DNA of 64,000 nt from CATQHL01 sp965242895 (lineage in GTDB: Bacteria; Actinomycetota; Acidimicrobiia; Acidimicrobiales; CATQHL01): contig OZ251507.1 of NCBI GenBank assembly GCA_965242895.1, positions 1,550,001 to 1,614,000 on the forward strand, in the 5' to 3' direction. A program made the translations under genes and the position numbers. Each line of letters starts with the position of its first letter. The stretch's first letter is position 1. Of the stretch, positions 24,823-32,987 are shown piece after piece. The notes beneath the pieces were generated by a model. It searched no databases, had not been told where the DNA came from, and worked only from the letters and a program-made list of their open reading frames with translations.

Positions 24823-26931
24823 GTGTTTAACGCCTTTGTCAAACGAGATTACTTTCGCCAACGAACTCACCCTATTCGCTTTGCATCTAACAGAGAAGCG
24901 ACGTCAACAGAGAAGGGTATGGAAGGAACGGCTATGAGCGTTTTACGCATCGTGAACAGCCTGTTTGCCAAGTCCTTTAAAGCCGTCGGAGGGAGGGCGC
25001 TTCTTGCAGCCGCTCTCGTCGCGGCGGTGACTGCCGTCTCCTGCAGCAGGGGTGAAGAGGCCGCTGAGTCAGAGAGCAGGACTCTCGCCTCGCCGTCTCC
25101 GACGATTGCGGCGCCTGTCGCCCAAGCGTCTCCGCCGCCGTCTCCAGGCGCCTCCAGGTCTTCAGGTCAAGTATCCGATGGACCGGTTTTGCCTCCGTCT
25201 CAGGACGCAACATTGGCAGCTGAGGAAGCGCTTGCAGCGGCGGATGCGGCGTTTGATGCGGCGGCGGCAGGATCAGCAATGGCAATGATGGAGACGAGAG
25301 AGGCGACACAGCAGACACTGTCGCCTGCAACGACTACAACTGCGCTTTCCCCCCCTCCTCCGCCGACTACCACTATCCCGCCGACTACCACTATTCCGCC
25401 GACCACCACCATCTCGCCGACTACCACTATTCCGCCGACTACCACCATCCCGCCGGCTGCCACTACAACGGCCTCCCCCCCGCTGTCTGTTATTGAGGCT
25501 GGTGATTGTGTTGAGTGCTCAGAGAATTTCTTCGAGTATTGGGGTGTGAATGATTTTGTCCGGACTTCCGACGATGCTCTTTCAACGTTCGCTCTTGACG
25601 TAGACACTGCGTCTTATGCGGTGACGAGGAATTTCTTGAACGGCGGGCAGTTGCCGCCGCCTGCCGCAATCCGGGTGGAGGAGTTCGTGAATTATTTCGA
25701 TGGCGGGTACGAGGTAAGGGAAGACTTGTTCACTGTTAGTTTGGACGCCGCTAGTTCGCCTTTCATCAGAGAAGGTAATCTGTTGTTGAGGGTGGGGGTT
25801 CGCGCCCCGGACGTCGTCTCGGGAGTTTCTTTGCCCGACAGCGTTGTTTTGGTGATCGACCGGTCTGGTTCGATGGACGAGCAGTCCTCTTACGGAGGCG
25901 AGTACATGCCTCGTTACAGGCTGGTTCACCGGGCGGTGGAGTTGTTGTTGGGCTCGCTTCCGTCAGAGACGCGCGTGGGGATCGTGGCTTACGAGGACAG
26001 CGCTCGGAGAATCCTGGAGCCGACTCCGATAGGTTCGTCTGCCTCGAGCGGAGAGATCTACGATTTGGTGAGCAGGGAGATCGTCCCGGGCAGCTCGACG
26101 AACGCTGCGGCTGGGTTGGCGTTGGGTTACGACATGGCAATCGAAGAGGTGGAGCGGGATCGTTCGGTGTTGGTGATCCTGTTCTCCGACGGTGTGGCCA
26201 ACGTGGGCTCCACTCGAACCGACGACATCCTCGAAGACATCGGAGACCGCAGGGACATCGGCCTCACCAGCATCGGTGTGGGCCTGGGGCAGTTCAACGA
26301 CGAGTTACTCGAACAACTCGCCAACCGGGCCGACGGCACTTATCACTACATCGACGGCGTTGAGCAGGCGCGGCGGATTTTCGTGGACGACTTCACCAGC
26401 CTGCTGGCGGTGGCGGCCCGTGACGCCAAGATCCAGGTGGAGTTCGCTCCTGAGGTGGTGGAATTCTACCGTTTGATCGGTTTTGAGAACCGAGCCGTCG
26501 CCGACGAGGACTTCCGCAACGACACCGTCGACGCCGGTGAGGTCGGCTTGGGTCAAAGTTCCACGGCCCTCTACGAATTGAAGTTGGCCGAAGAGGCGGA
26601 TGACCTCTCCGGCTTAGGCGCCCTAGCGACGGCTTCCCTGCGTTACGAACACGCCGGCAGCGGAGAAATCATTGAAACAGCCGAGAGCATCACAGGCCCC
26701 GACGTTGCCGATTCACTGGACTCAGCGGACAACTATTTCCAGTTAGCGGCAGTAGTGGCGGAATTCGCCGAGGTGCTGCGCGCCAGCCCCTTCGTGCGCC
26801 AAGAAAACATGCAGACGCTGCGAGCTCAGGCTGTAAAAGTCGCCGAGGCGCTGCCCGGACTAGAGGAAACCCCCGAGTTGGTGAACCTGATCAGGCGGGC
26901 CATGGAACTGCGAGGCGAAAACGTCGGCTAG
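24823..26931 (+). CDS. YfbK-like von Willebrand factor A lipoprotein, copy 1
   Basis: A 702-residue secreted protein. A GTG start has a strong 'ggaggga' site. A long N-region precedes a signal segment ending in lipobox 'AVSC' (Cys74), so it should be lipid-anchored outside the membrane. Residues 75-225 are low-complexity Ala/Pro/Thr, including a Pro-Pro-Thr-Thr-Thr array from 15-bp repeats. The conserved part starts at 'SENFFEYWGVNDF' (YfbK N-terminal domain), followed by the VWA domain with an intact MIDAS 'DRSGSM' (Asp346) and then a DUF3520-like C-terminus. VWA domains bind protein ligands through a metal ion. E. coli YfbK itself has no established role. This is the first of three tandem paralogues. 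Confidence 0.88.
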   Translation: MFNAFVKRDYFRQRTHPIRFASNREATSTEKGMEGTAMSVLRIVNSLFAKSFKAVGGRALLAAALVAAVTAVSCSRGEEAAESESRTLASPSPTIAAPVAQASPPPSPGASRSSGQVSDGPVLPPSQDATLAAEEALAAADAAFDAAAAGSAMAMMETREATQQTLSPATTTTALSPPPPPTTTIPPTTTIPPTTTISPTTTIPPTTTIPPAATTTASPPLSVIEAGDCVECSENFFEYWGVNDFVRTSDDALSTFALDVDTASYAVTRNFLNGGQLPPPAAIRVEEFVNYFDGGYEVREDLFTVSLDAASSPFIREGNLLLRVGVRAPDVVSGVSLPDSVVLVIDRSGSMDEQSSYGGEYMPRYRLVHRAVELLLGSLPSETRVGIVAYEDSARRILEPTPIGSSASSGEIYDLVSREIVPGSSTNAAAGLALGYDMAIEEVERDRSVLVILFSDGVANVGSTRTDDILEDIGDRRDIGLTSIGVGLGQFNDELLEQLANRADGTYHYIDGVEQARRIFVDDFTSLLAVAARDAKIQVEFAPEVVEFYRLIGFENRAVADEDFRNDTVDAGEVGLGQSSTALYELKLAEEADDLSGLGALATASLRYEHAGSGEIIETAESITGPDVADSLDSADNYFQLAAVVAEFAEVLRASPFVRQENMQTLRAQAVKVAEALPGLEETPELVNLIRRAMELRGENVG

Positions 26932-27060
26932 CCGACCGTGCGCCCCGTCATGGCTCGGGAGAAGATGTCAACGAATTTGCCCGCAAATGCGTCTGAGTCG
27001 TTTAAAGAGAGTTGGAGAATTCGAAAATTCAATGAAAACCCAATTGATGAAGGGGGCGAA

Positions 27061-29361
27061 ATGAAGAGAATGAAGAGTTCGAACACGTTTTGGAGCAGGC
27101 TGAGGGCCGAGGTTCTGAATGGCATAGGTATGAAGAAACTGCTTGCCGCGGCCTTGGTCGTGTTGATGACAGCTGCCGCCTGCAGCAGCGACTCTGGCGA
27201 GGACGACCAAACTGCCGGAGGCGACCCTGGCGCTACGACTTCTTCGACCTCCGGCGCTACGACCTCGACCGAAGCGCCAGAGCCGACTTCGACTTCCGCA
27301 GGGACGTCGACGACCGAAGCAACCACGACGACTGCGGGCGCTCCGACCACGACAAGAGAGGCCTCTCCGACCACGACGCAGCTGCCTCCGCCTCCTCCGC
27401 CGTCTACGACTGTCGCGTCGCCGACTACCACTGCTGCGGCGCTAACCGCCACCACTATGTCGTCGTCCAGGGAGGCTTCTCTGTCGTCCAGTGATACTGC
27501 GCCGTCTGCGGGTGCTGCGTCGCCGACTACCACCGCTCTGTCGTCCTCGGGGCCTCTGGGGGATATGTCCGTGGATGACGTGGATGAAATGCCTGCGTCG
27601 CCTCCTCCGCCGCCGCCTCCTCCTCCGCCTCCTCCGGCGCGGCAAGTTGGGCCGGCGTCGGCAGGCATTATGTCCGACGGGCAGGTGCTGCCTCCGTCGC
27701 CGCAGAGTGCGCCTGATTCTGCTAGGGGATCTGTTTCTGCGAGCATGATGCCAGCAGCCGATATGCCATCAAACGGTTTGAGTCGCCCCCCAGCGATGGA
27801 GTCGAGGCCGCCGTCTTCTTCTAGTCCAGCACCCCCGCCCCCTCCTCCAACTACGACTACAACAACTACGACTACGACTACAACTACGACTACGACTACA
27901 ACTACGATCCCGCCGCAGTCGATTGTTGAGGCTGGCGATTGTTTTGAGTGCTCGGAAAATTTCTTCGAATATTGGGGCGTGAATGATTTTGTCCGGACTT
28001 CCGACGATGCTCTTTCTACGTTCGCCTTGGACGTAGACACTGCGTCTTATGCGGTGACGAGGAATTACTTGAGCGGCGGGCAGTTGCCGCCGCCTGCCGC
28101 AATCCGGGTGGAGGAGTTCGTGAATTATTTCGACGGCGGTTACGAGGTAAGGGAAGACTTTTTCACTGTTAGTTTGGACGCCGCTAGCTCGCCTTTCATC
28201 AGAGAAGGTAATTTGTTGTTGAGGGTGGGAGTTCGCTCCCCGGACGTCATCTCAGGCGTCTCGCTGCCCGACAGCGTTGTTCTGGTGATCGACCGGTCTG
28301 GTTCGATGGACGAGCAGTCCTCCTACGGGGGCGAGTACATGCCTCGCTACAGGCTGGTTCACCGGGCGGTGGAGTTGTTGTTGGGCTCTCTTCCGTCAGA
28401 GACGCGCGTGGGGATCGTGGCTTACGAGGACAACGCTCAGAGAATCCTGGAGCCGACCTCGGTAGGTTCCGCCTCGGGCGAGGAGATCTATGATTTAGTG
28501 AGCAGGGAGATCACCCCGCGTGGTTCGACGAACGCTGCGGCTGGGTTGTCGTTGGGTTACGACATGGCGATCGCAGAAGCCGAGAGCGGACGTTCGGTGT
28601 TGGTGATCCTGTTCTCTGACGGTGTGGCGAACGTTGGCTCCACTCGAACCGACGACATCCTCGAAGACATCGGAGACCGCAGGGACATCGGCCTCACCAG
28701 CATCGGTGTGGGCTTGGGGCCGTTCAACGACGCTCTCTTGGAGCAATTGGCGAACAACGCCGACGGCACTTACCACTACATCGACGGGGTAGAGCAGGCT
28801 AGGCGGATTTTCGTGGACGATTTCAACAGCCTGTTGGCGGTGGCGGCCCGTGACGCCAAAGTCCAAGTGGAGTTCGACCCCGGGACGGTTGGTTTCTACC
28901 GGTTGCTCGGTTTCGAAAACCGTGCGGTGGCAGACGAGGACTTCCGTAACGACACCGTCGACGCGGGAGAGGTCGGGCTGGGGCAGAGTTCCACGGCGCT
29001 CTACGAACTGCAGCTAGCGGAGGGGGCAGGGGATCTTTCCAGCCTGGGCGAGCTCGCGACGGTCTCCCTGCGTTACGAACAGGCCAGCAATGGGAATATC
29101 GTCGAGACAGCCGAAAGCATCGCTGGCGCCGACGTTGCGGAGTCGTTTGATGCTGCGAGTGGTTACTTCAGGCTTGCTGCAGTCGCAGCGGAGTTCGCTG
29201 AGGTGCTGCGCGCCAGCCCCTTTGTGCGCCAAGCAAACATGCAGACGCTGCGAGCACAGGCAATCAAGGCTGCCGAGGCGCTGCCCGGAGTCGAGGAAGC
29301 CCCCGAGTTGGCGAGCCTTATCGGGCTTGCTATGGGACTGCGAGGCGAAGACGTCGGCTAG
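27061..29361 (+). CDS. YfbK-like von Willebrand factor A lipoprotein, copy 2
   Basis: About 766 residues. From 'ECSENFFEYWGVNDF' to the C-terminus it is nearly identical to copy 1, with an intact MIDAS 'DRSGSM' at Asp411. The N-terminal half is unrelated in sequence: the lipobox 'TAAAC' (Cys41) is followed by some 280 residues of Ser/Thr/Pro/Ala, a run of 13 prolines near 27600 and a Thr run built from 'acgactacaac' repeats (about 27848-27908). The ATG at 27061 follows 'gaaggggg'. Bases after the stop resemble those after copy 1, so the duplicated unit included downstream flank. Linkers are free to change while the VWA/DUF3520 module is kept. Confidence 0.88.
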   Translation: MKRMKSSNTFWSRLRAEVLNGIGMKKLLAAALVVLMTAAACSSDSGEDDQTAGGDPGATTSSTSGATTSTEAPEPTSTSAGTSTTEATTTTAGAPTTTREASPTTTQLPPPPPPSTTVASPTTTAAALTATTMSSSREASLSSSDTAPSAGAASPTTTALSSSGPLGDMSVDDVDEMPASPPPPPPPPPPPPARQVGPASAGIMSDGQVLPPSPQSAPDSARGSVSASMMPAADMPSNGLSRPPAMESRPPSSSSPAPPPPPPTTTTTTTTTTTTTTTTTTTIPPQSIVEAGDCFECSENFFEYWGVNDFVRTSDDALSTFALDVDTASYAVTRNYLSGGQLPPPAAIRVEEFVNYFDGGYEVREDFFTVSLDAASSPFIREGNLLLRVGVRSPDVISGVSLPDSVVLVIDRSGSMDEQSSYGGEYMPRYRLVHRAVELLLGSLPSETRVGIVAYEDNAQRILEPTSVGSASGEEIYDLVSREITPRGSTNAAAGLSLGYDMAIAEAESGRSVLVILFSDGVANVGSTRTDDILEDIGDRRDIGLTSIGVGLGPFNDALLEQLANNADGTYHYIDGVEQARRIFVDDFNSLLAVAARDAKVQVEFDPGTVGFYRLLGFENRAVADEDFRNDTVDAGEVGLGQSSTALYELQLAEGAGDLSSLGELATVSLRYEQASNGNIVETAESIAGADVAESFDAASGYFRLAAVAAEFAEVLRASPFVRQANMQTLRAQAIKAAEALPGVEEAPELASLIGLAMGLRGEDVG

Positions 29362-29470
29362 CCGCACGTGCGCCCGTCAGGGTTGTCAGGGTTCGGGAGA
29401 AGATGCGCTTCAAGTATCTAGAGAGCAGCCAACCGATGATGCGAGAAGGAGAACGCAGGGTGTTTAGAGG

Positions 29471-30949
29471 ATGAGGTTTCATCTATCCAAGCAGGGCATT
29501 CCCTGGGTGACCAGGTTCAACTCGGTGGAAAAAACCCTGTTGGCGGCGATTGTCGTCGTGAGCGTCCTAGCGGTGTCCTGCAATCCTGTTGTCGGCCAAG
29601 CATTGACTTCCGGGGCCTCGACTTCGGGTCAGGGGGTGCTTCCGACGACAGCGGAATGCCAAGTTCTCTCAGATCCCATCCCTTTGGACGACAGATCATT
29701 TTCATATGAGAGGATGAGAAATTATCTGTTGAGCGACAGGCTTCCGCCTTCTGCGGAAGTGCGGGTAGAGGAGTTCGTGGACTTCTTCGCAACTGGATAC
29801 GAAGCCGACGGGGACGACTTTTCCCTTGACCTGGATGTCGCGCCTTCTCCTTTCACCCAGGGCAAGGTTCTGATGCGTTTAGTAGTTCAGGCGCCAGATT
29901 CCCTTCCCGATATTTCTATGCCCGAGGGTGTTATTTTTTTGACCGATATTTCCGATTCGATGGACGGCTTGGCGTCCGACGAATTTTCCTCTTACGGCCT
30001 GGAATCTTTGAAGAAGTATGAGTTGGTCAATGTGGCGGTTGAGCACTTCCTCTCGTCGCTTCCAGACGACACCGTGGTCAGCTACGAATTTGGATCTCCT
30101 ATCGAAGGATCCGTGTTGGTACTGGTTTTTTCGGGGGAGGTGATGCATATAGGCGATCTTGACTTTGACTCTGGTAGGTCCCAAAGCGACATGGAGTTGG
30201 TCGCTAGGAACTTGCTATCGGAGATCAGGCGAGACGACAAGATCAGCCTTGCTGTTATTGGGGTAAGCGTCAGCCCTTCCTCAAATGACATTCTGGAGAC
30301 GGTGGCGGAGTTTGCGGGCGGTACATATCACCGCATCCATCTGTCTGAGCAGGCGAAACATCTGTTTGCAGACAATCCGCAAAGATTGCTGAGCGTCGCA
30401 GCGGAAGATGTTTCGATTGAGATGGATTTCAATCCGGACGCTGTTGCCTCTTACCGACTTCTGGGGTTTGACGGGCGCAATGGGGAGGTCTGCGAGGAAA
30501 CGGCCGAGAGTTCGTTTACCGCCCGAAGGACGAATCTTGGCGAGGACTACACGATCCTGTACGAACTTGATCTGATGAACAGTCCCGACAGCCTCCTCGA
30601 GTCGTTGGCGGAAGTAACGCTCAAATATCGGCGGCCAGGCGAGGGTGGGGAGCACGCCAGCAAGAACGTTTCCACAGCTCAAGTTTCCGAAAGTTTCGAG
30701 GAATCCAACTCTTATTTCCGGATTTCTGCCGTGGCGGCGGAGTTTGCCGAGGCGCTGCGCGACTCTCCTTACCCGCAAGCCGCCGACTTGGCAAGGTTAA
30801 TGACAGAGGCGGACACCTTGGCCGAGGAATTCCCCATCGATTGGGATAGCGAACTCAACCCCAGCGACTTCGTAATTCCCGAACTTGCCGATCTGATTCG
30901 GAGCGCTGCTTTTCTGATGCACACAACAAAGAGTTCCCCGACTGGCTGA
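29471..30949 (+). CDS. YfbK-like von Willebrand factor A lipoprotein, copy 3 (diverged)
   Basis: A 492-residue member without the low-complexity linker: lipobox 'LAVSC' (Cys37) is followed after about 40 residues by 'RMRNYLLSDRLPPSAEVRVE', equivalent to the ASYAVTRNFL region of the others. The MIDAS is 'DISDSM' (Asp159), which keeps D-x-S-x-S but changes the Gly. The middle of the VWA domain is shortened: the segment corresponding to 'VGIVAYEDSARRILEP' of copy 1 is largely missing. The C-terminal DUF3520-like part is recognisable ('YRLLGFDGR', 'YFRISAVAAEFAEALRDSP'). It may have a changed ligand or be losing function. Same strand and spacing suggest one operon. Confidence 0.82.
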   Translation: MRFHLSKQGIPWVTRFNSVEKTLLAAIVVVSVLAVSCNPVVGQALTSGASTSGQGVLPTTAECQVLSDPIPLDDRSFSYERMRNYLLSDRLPPSAEVRVEEFVDFFATGYEADGDDFSLDLDVAPSPFTQGKVLMRLVVQAPDSLPDISMPEGVIFLTDISDSMDGLASDEFSSYGLESLKKYELVNVAVEHFLSSLPDDTVVSYEFGSPIEGSVLVLVFSGEVMHIGDLDFDSGRSQSDMELVARNLLSEIRRDDKISLAVIGVSVSPSSNDILETVAEFAGGTYHRIHLSEQAKHLFADNPQRLLSVAAEDVSIEMDFNPDAVASYRLLGFDGRNGEVCEETAESSFTARRTNLGEDYTILYELDLMNSPDSLLESLAEVTLKYRRPGEGGEHASKNVSTAQVSESFEESNSYFRISAVAAEFAEALRDSPYPQAADLARLMTEADTLAEEFPIDWDSELNPSDFVIPELADLIRSAAFLMHTTKSSPTG

Positions 30950-30997
30950 CAGGTGCTTGCCCGGCACTGCGGGGATTCTTGGCGAGGATTCTCGGCA

Positions 30998-31164
30998 GGG
31001 GGGGGGTCAGCTAATAGTCCGATCAGACGCTCCCCCGATCGGACGCCCCCGACCAGGCGCCCCTCCGATCGACCCCTCGTTCAGACGCTCCCCCGATCAG
31101 ATGTCCCCGACCAGGCGTTCCTCCGATCCCCCCGACCAGGCGCCCCTCGCTCAAGCGCCCCTAG
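30998..31164. repeat. C-rich degenerate repeat block with G9 run
   Basis: A run of nine G (30998-31006) is followed by shuffled copies of 'cccccgaccaggcgcccct' and 'gatcagacgctcccc'. It lies between the convergent vWA copy 3 and CMD genes. Several frames stay open through it, but their products are repetitive Pro/Arg and are not credible proteins. Confidence 0.75.
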
Positions 31165-31746
31165 TCAAAACGGCGCTTCCTCCCCCTCCGGAACGTCTAC
31201 GTCCAGCACTTGCATGAGTTGGGCGAGCAGCGTGTAGTAACCGACCAGCGTCACTAGCTCCACCACGCCCCCGTCGCCCACGACCTCTTGCGCTTCAGAG
31301 AAGGCGCGGTCGTCAGGCTTCCCCCCTTCGATCAGGAGACGGGCGAAGCCGAAGGTCGCCGTCGCCGCAGGATCATCGAATGCGGGTTCCTTCCCGGCGC
31401 GCAGGGCGGCCAACTGCTCGTCGTCTAGCCCGTTTCTGCGCCCGATCGGTTCGTGCGCCCACCACTCGAACGCCGATCTCCAGCGGGAGGCCACCGCCAG
31501 GATCACCGCCTCCCTCACCAACGGGGAAAAGTCGGAGTGGAAACGAAGAGCCGCTCCAAGCGACTGCAGGGCGTTGCCTACCTCAGGGTTGTAGAGCAGG
31601 GCGTTGAACGGCCCGACCAAGCTGCCGTCGGCTTCGGTCAGTTTGAAGGAGGCGTCGCGCGCCCGATCCCCCCCCGCTATGGCTTCGTAGACGGTGCGCT
31701 GCGCCTCAGAGAGTTCCCCTGGGGTCAGACCCCTCAGCCGGCTCAC
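31165..31746 (-). CDS. Carboxymuconolactone-decarboxylase-family protein
   Basis: About 193 residues of the CMD/AhpD helical fold: 'LTPGELSEAQRTVYEAIAGG', 'GPFNALLYNPEVGNALQSLG', 'LVREAVILAVASRWRSAFEW' and 'VVELVTLVGYYTLLAQLMQV'. There is no cysteine at the CxxC position, so it belongs to the non-peroxidase branch; the His in 'EWWAHE' is kept. The GTG at 31746 forms a GTGA overlap with the upstream ring-opening amidohydrolase, so translation is coupled. A longer frame from 31956 would lie antisense-like within that gene with an unlikely Arg-rich N-terminus. The coupled gene pair implies a step in the same catabolic route. Confidence 0.83.
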   Translation of the reverse strand: MSRLRGLTPGELSEAQRTVYEAIAGGDRARDASFKLTEADGSLVGPFNALLYNPEVGNALQSLGAALRFHSDFSPLVREAVILAVASRWRSAFEWWAHEPIGRRNGLDDEQLAALRAGKEPAFDDPAATATFGFARLLIEGGKPDDRAFSEAQEVVGDGGVVELVTLVGYYTLLAQLMQVLDVDVPEGEEAPF

Positions 31747-32843
31747 GCTCCTAGGTCCACGATGGCGGCCACAGAACCTCCCCCCTGGGGGCCTTGCTGA
31801 AGCCCCGCCACCGAGACGAAGACGGCCGGATCGCCTATGGCTGCAGCCGCCACACCTCCCACTGCTCCCTTGGTGTGGTGGGTGTGATGGACGTCGGAGT
31901 CGTTGAGCGCTACCTGCCGGCGCCCGCGCAAGCGTCCGCTCGGGTCGGCTTCGCACTTTATAAAGCAGTTAACGACCCTGCCCTTGAGGTCTTCGGCGCG
32001 CGGGCGTTCGGGGAGGTCTAGTCCGGCCGAACGTATGGCGTCGTATATTCCGTCGAAGTCCAGGGCGTCGGTCATGACCGAGTGCCCCACCCTGAAGCGG
32101 CCTCCCGCCCCTAGGCGGTTTCCGACCACCACGATCTGTGCTTCTACCTGCTCGACGCCTGAGGAGCAGGATGCCACCGAAGAGTAGACGGAGAGATCCT
32201 TGGCGATCTGATCGGCGCGGGGACGGGGTATTTCTCCCAGGGCGGTTGCGATGCCCAGGGCGGAGGTGGCGTTGGAGACCGCCATCGACTCCATGGTGTC
32301 TTCAAGCGCCACGGTCTTCCCTCTGGCGTGTGCGTCGGCGATGCGTTCAGCGGTGAGCAGGGGGGTTTTGGTTTGGACGTAGTGGACGTCGGTCGGATCG
32401 CTGACGCCGGCGGACTTCATGGCCGCTTTCACTCCGGCTGCCACCTTGTCGACCATCTCAAGGCGTCCGATTTCCTCAGGCAGGATGGGTTCCGACACGG
32501 CGTGGCCCACTACCAGGCGTTTCTCATCTTCAGGTTCAGCTGGGCCGTCCACTTCGGCGAAGACCGTCATGTGCGGCGAGATGACCCCGTCGCATCCGCC
32601 CGACCACGCAATCGGAACTTGAAGGGCTTCTGAACGGGTCTTTCCGGCATGTTCGGTCAGGAAGTCACGCAGCACTCGGTCGGCGAGGATGCGGGAGAAG
32701 TCGTTTACTCCTCCGTTGCCTTCCACCTTTCCGATCAGGGCGACTATCTGATCCGCCCTGAACTCCCCATTCTCAATGGCGTCTTCAAGTCCGCTTGTGT
32801 CTTGAACGTGTTCGAAGGGAATCTTCTTCACGACGAACGGCAT
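31743..32843 (-). CDS. Ring-opening amidohydrolase (barbiturase / cyanuric acid amidohydrolase family)
   Basis: A 366-residue member of the small AtzD/TrzD/Bar family. Three homologous units each supply a Ser-Lys pair: 'LIGKVEGNGGVNDFSR' with 'AWSGGCDGVISPHMTVF', 'VHYVQTKTPLLT' with 'SVASCSSGVE', and 'HHTKGAVGG' with 'VSVAGLQQGPQGGGSVAAI'. The last loop is the family metal-binding end. Known members open the ring of cyanuric acid (to carboxybiuret) or barbituric acid (to ureidomalonate), and which one applies cannot be read from motifs seen here. A 'gaggag' site precedes the ATG. It is the first gene of an operon with the CMD gene and is divergent from the triple RidA gene. Confidence 0.88.
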   Translation of the reverse strand: MPFVVKKIPFEHVQDTSGLEDAIENGEFRADQIVALIGKVEGNGGVNDFSRILADRVLRDFLTEHAGKTRSEALQVPIAWSGGCDGVISPHMTVFAEVDGPAEPEDEKRLVVGHAVSEPILPEEIGRLEMVDKVAAGVKAAMKSAGVSDPTDVHYVQTKTPLLTAERIADAHARGKTVALEDTMESMAVSNATSALGIATALGEIPRPRADQIAKDLSVYSSVASCSSGVEQVEAQIVVVGNRLGAGGRFRVGHSVMTDALDFDGIYDAIRSAGLDLPERPRAEDLKGRVVNCFIKCEADPSGRLRGRRQVALNDSDVHHTHHTKGAVGGVAAAAIGDPAVFVSVAGLQQGPQGGGSVAAIVDLGA

Positions 32844-32882
32844 GTGTATCTCCTCGCTTTAGCTTTATCATTATTTTCAAGG

Positions 32883-32916
32883 AAACCGCTGAGACCTGTC
32901 AGTCTGCGGTTTCGCA
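32883..32916. promoter_or_regulatory. Inverted repeat in the divergent barbiturase-like/RidA promoter region
   Basis: 'aaaccgc' (32883-32889) pairs with 'gcggttt' (32906-32912), and the inner 'agac'/'gtct' extend the stem past a 2-nt bulge. 'tgcggtttcgca' (32905-32916) is itself a small palindrome. Placed between two divergent genes, this is a candidate operator for a shared regulator. Confidence 0.45.
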
Positions 32917-32987
32917 GCCTACAAGCCGTCCGGCATCACCTATGTGCGATTTCCGTTTAGGGGTGTCGGTAAGGAAGGAATAAAGCC

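Noticed and set aside
26928..28040. Minus-strand frame coding Val/Gly runs opposite vWA copy 2
   Set aside because: The product is the antisense of Thr/Pro codon repeats and has no domain.
30957..31237. Short plus-strand frames through the C-rich repeat block
   Set aside because: Repetitive Pro/Arg/Ser translation in several frames at once, with no ribosome site or family match.
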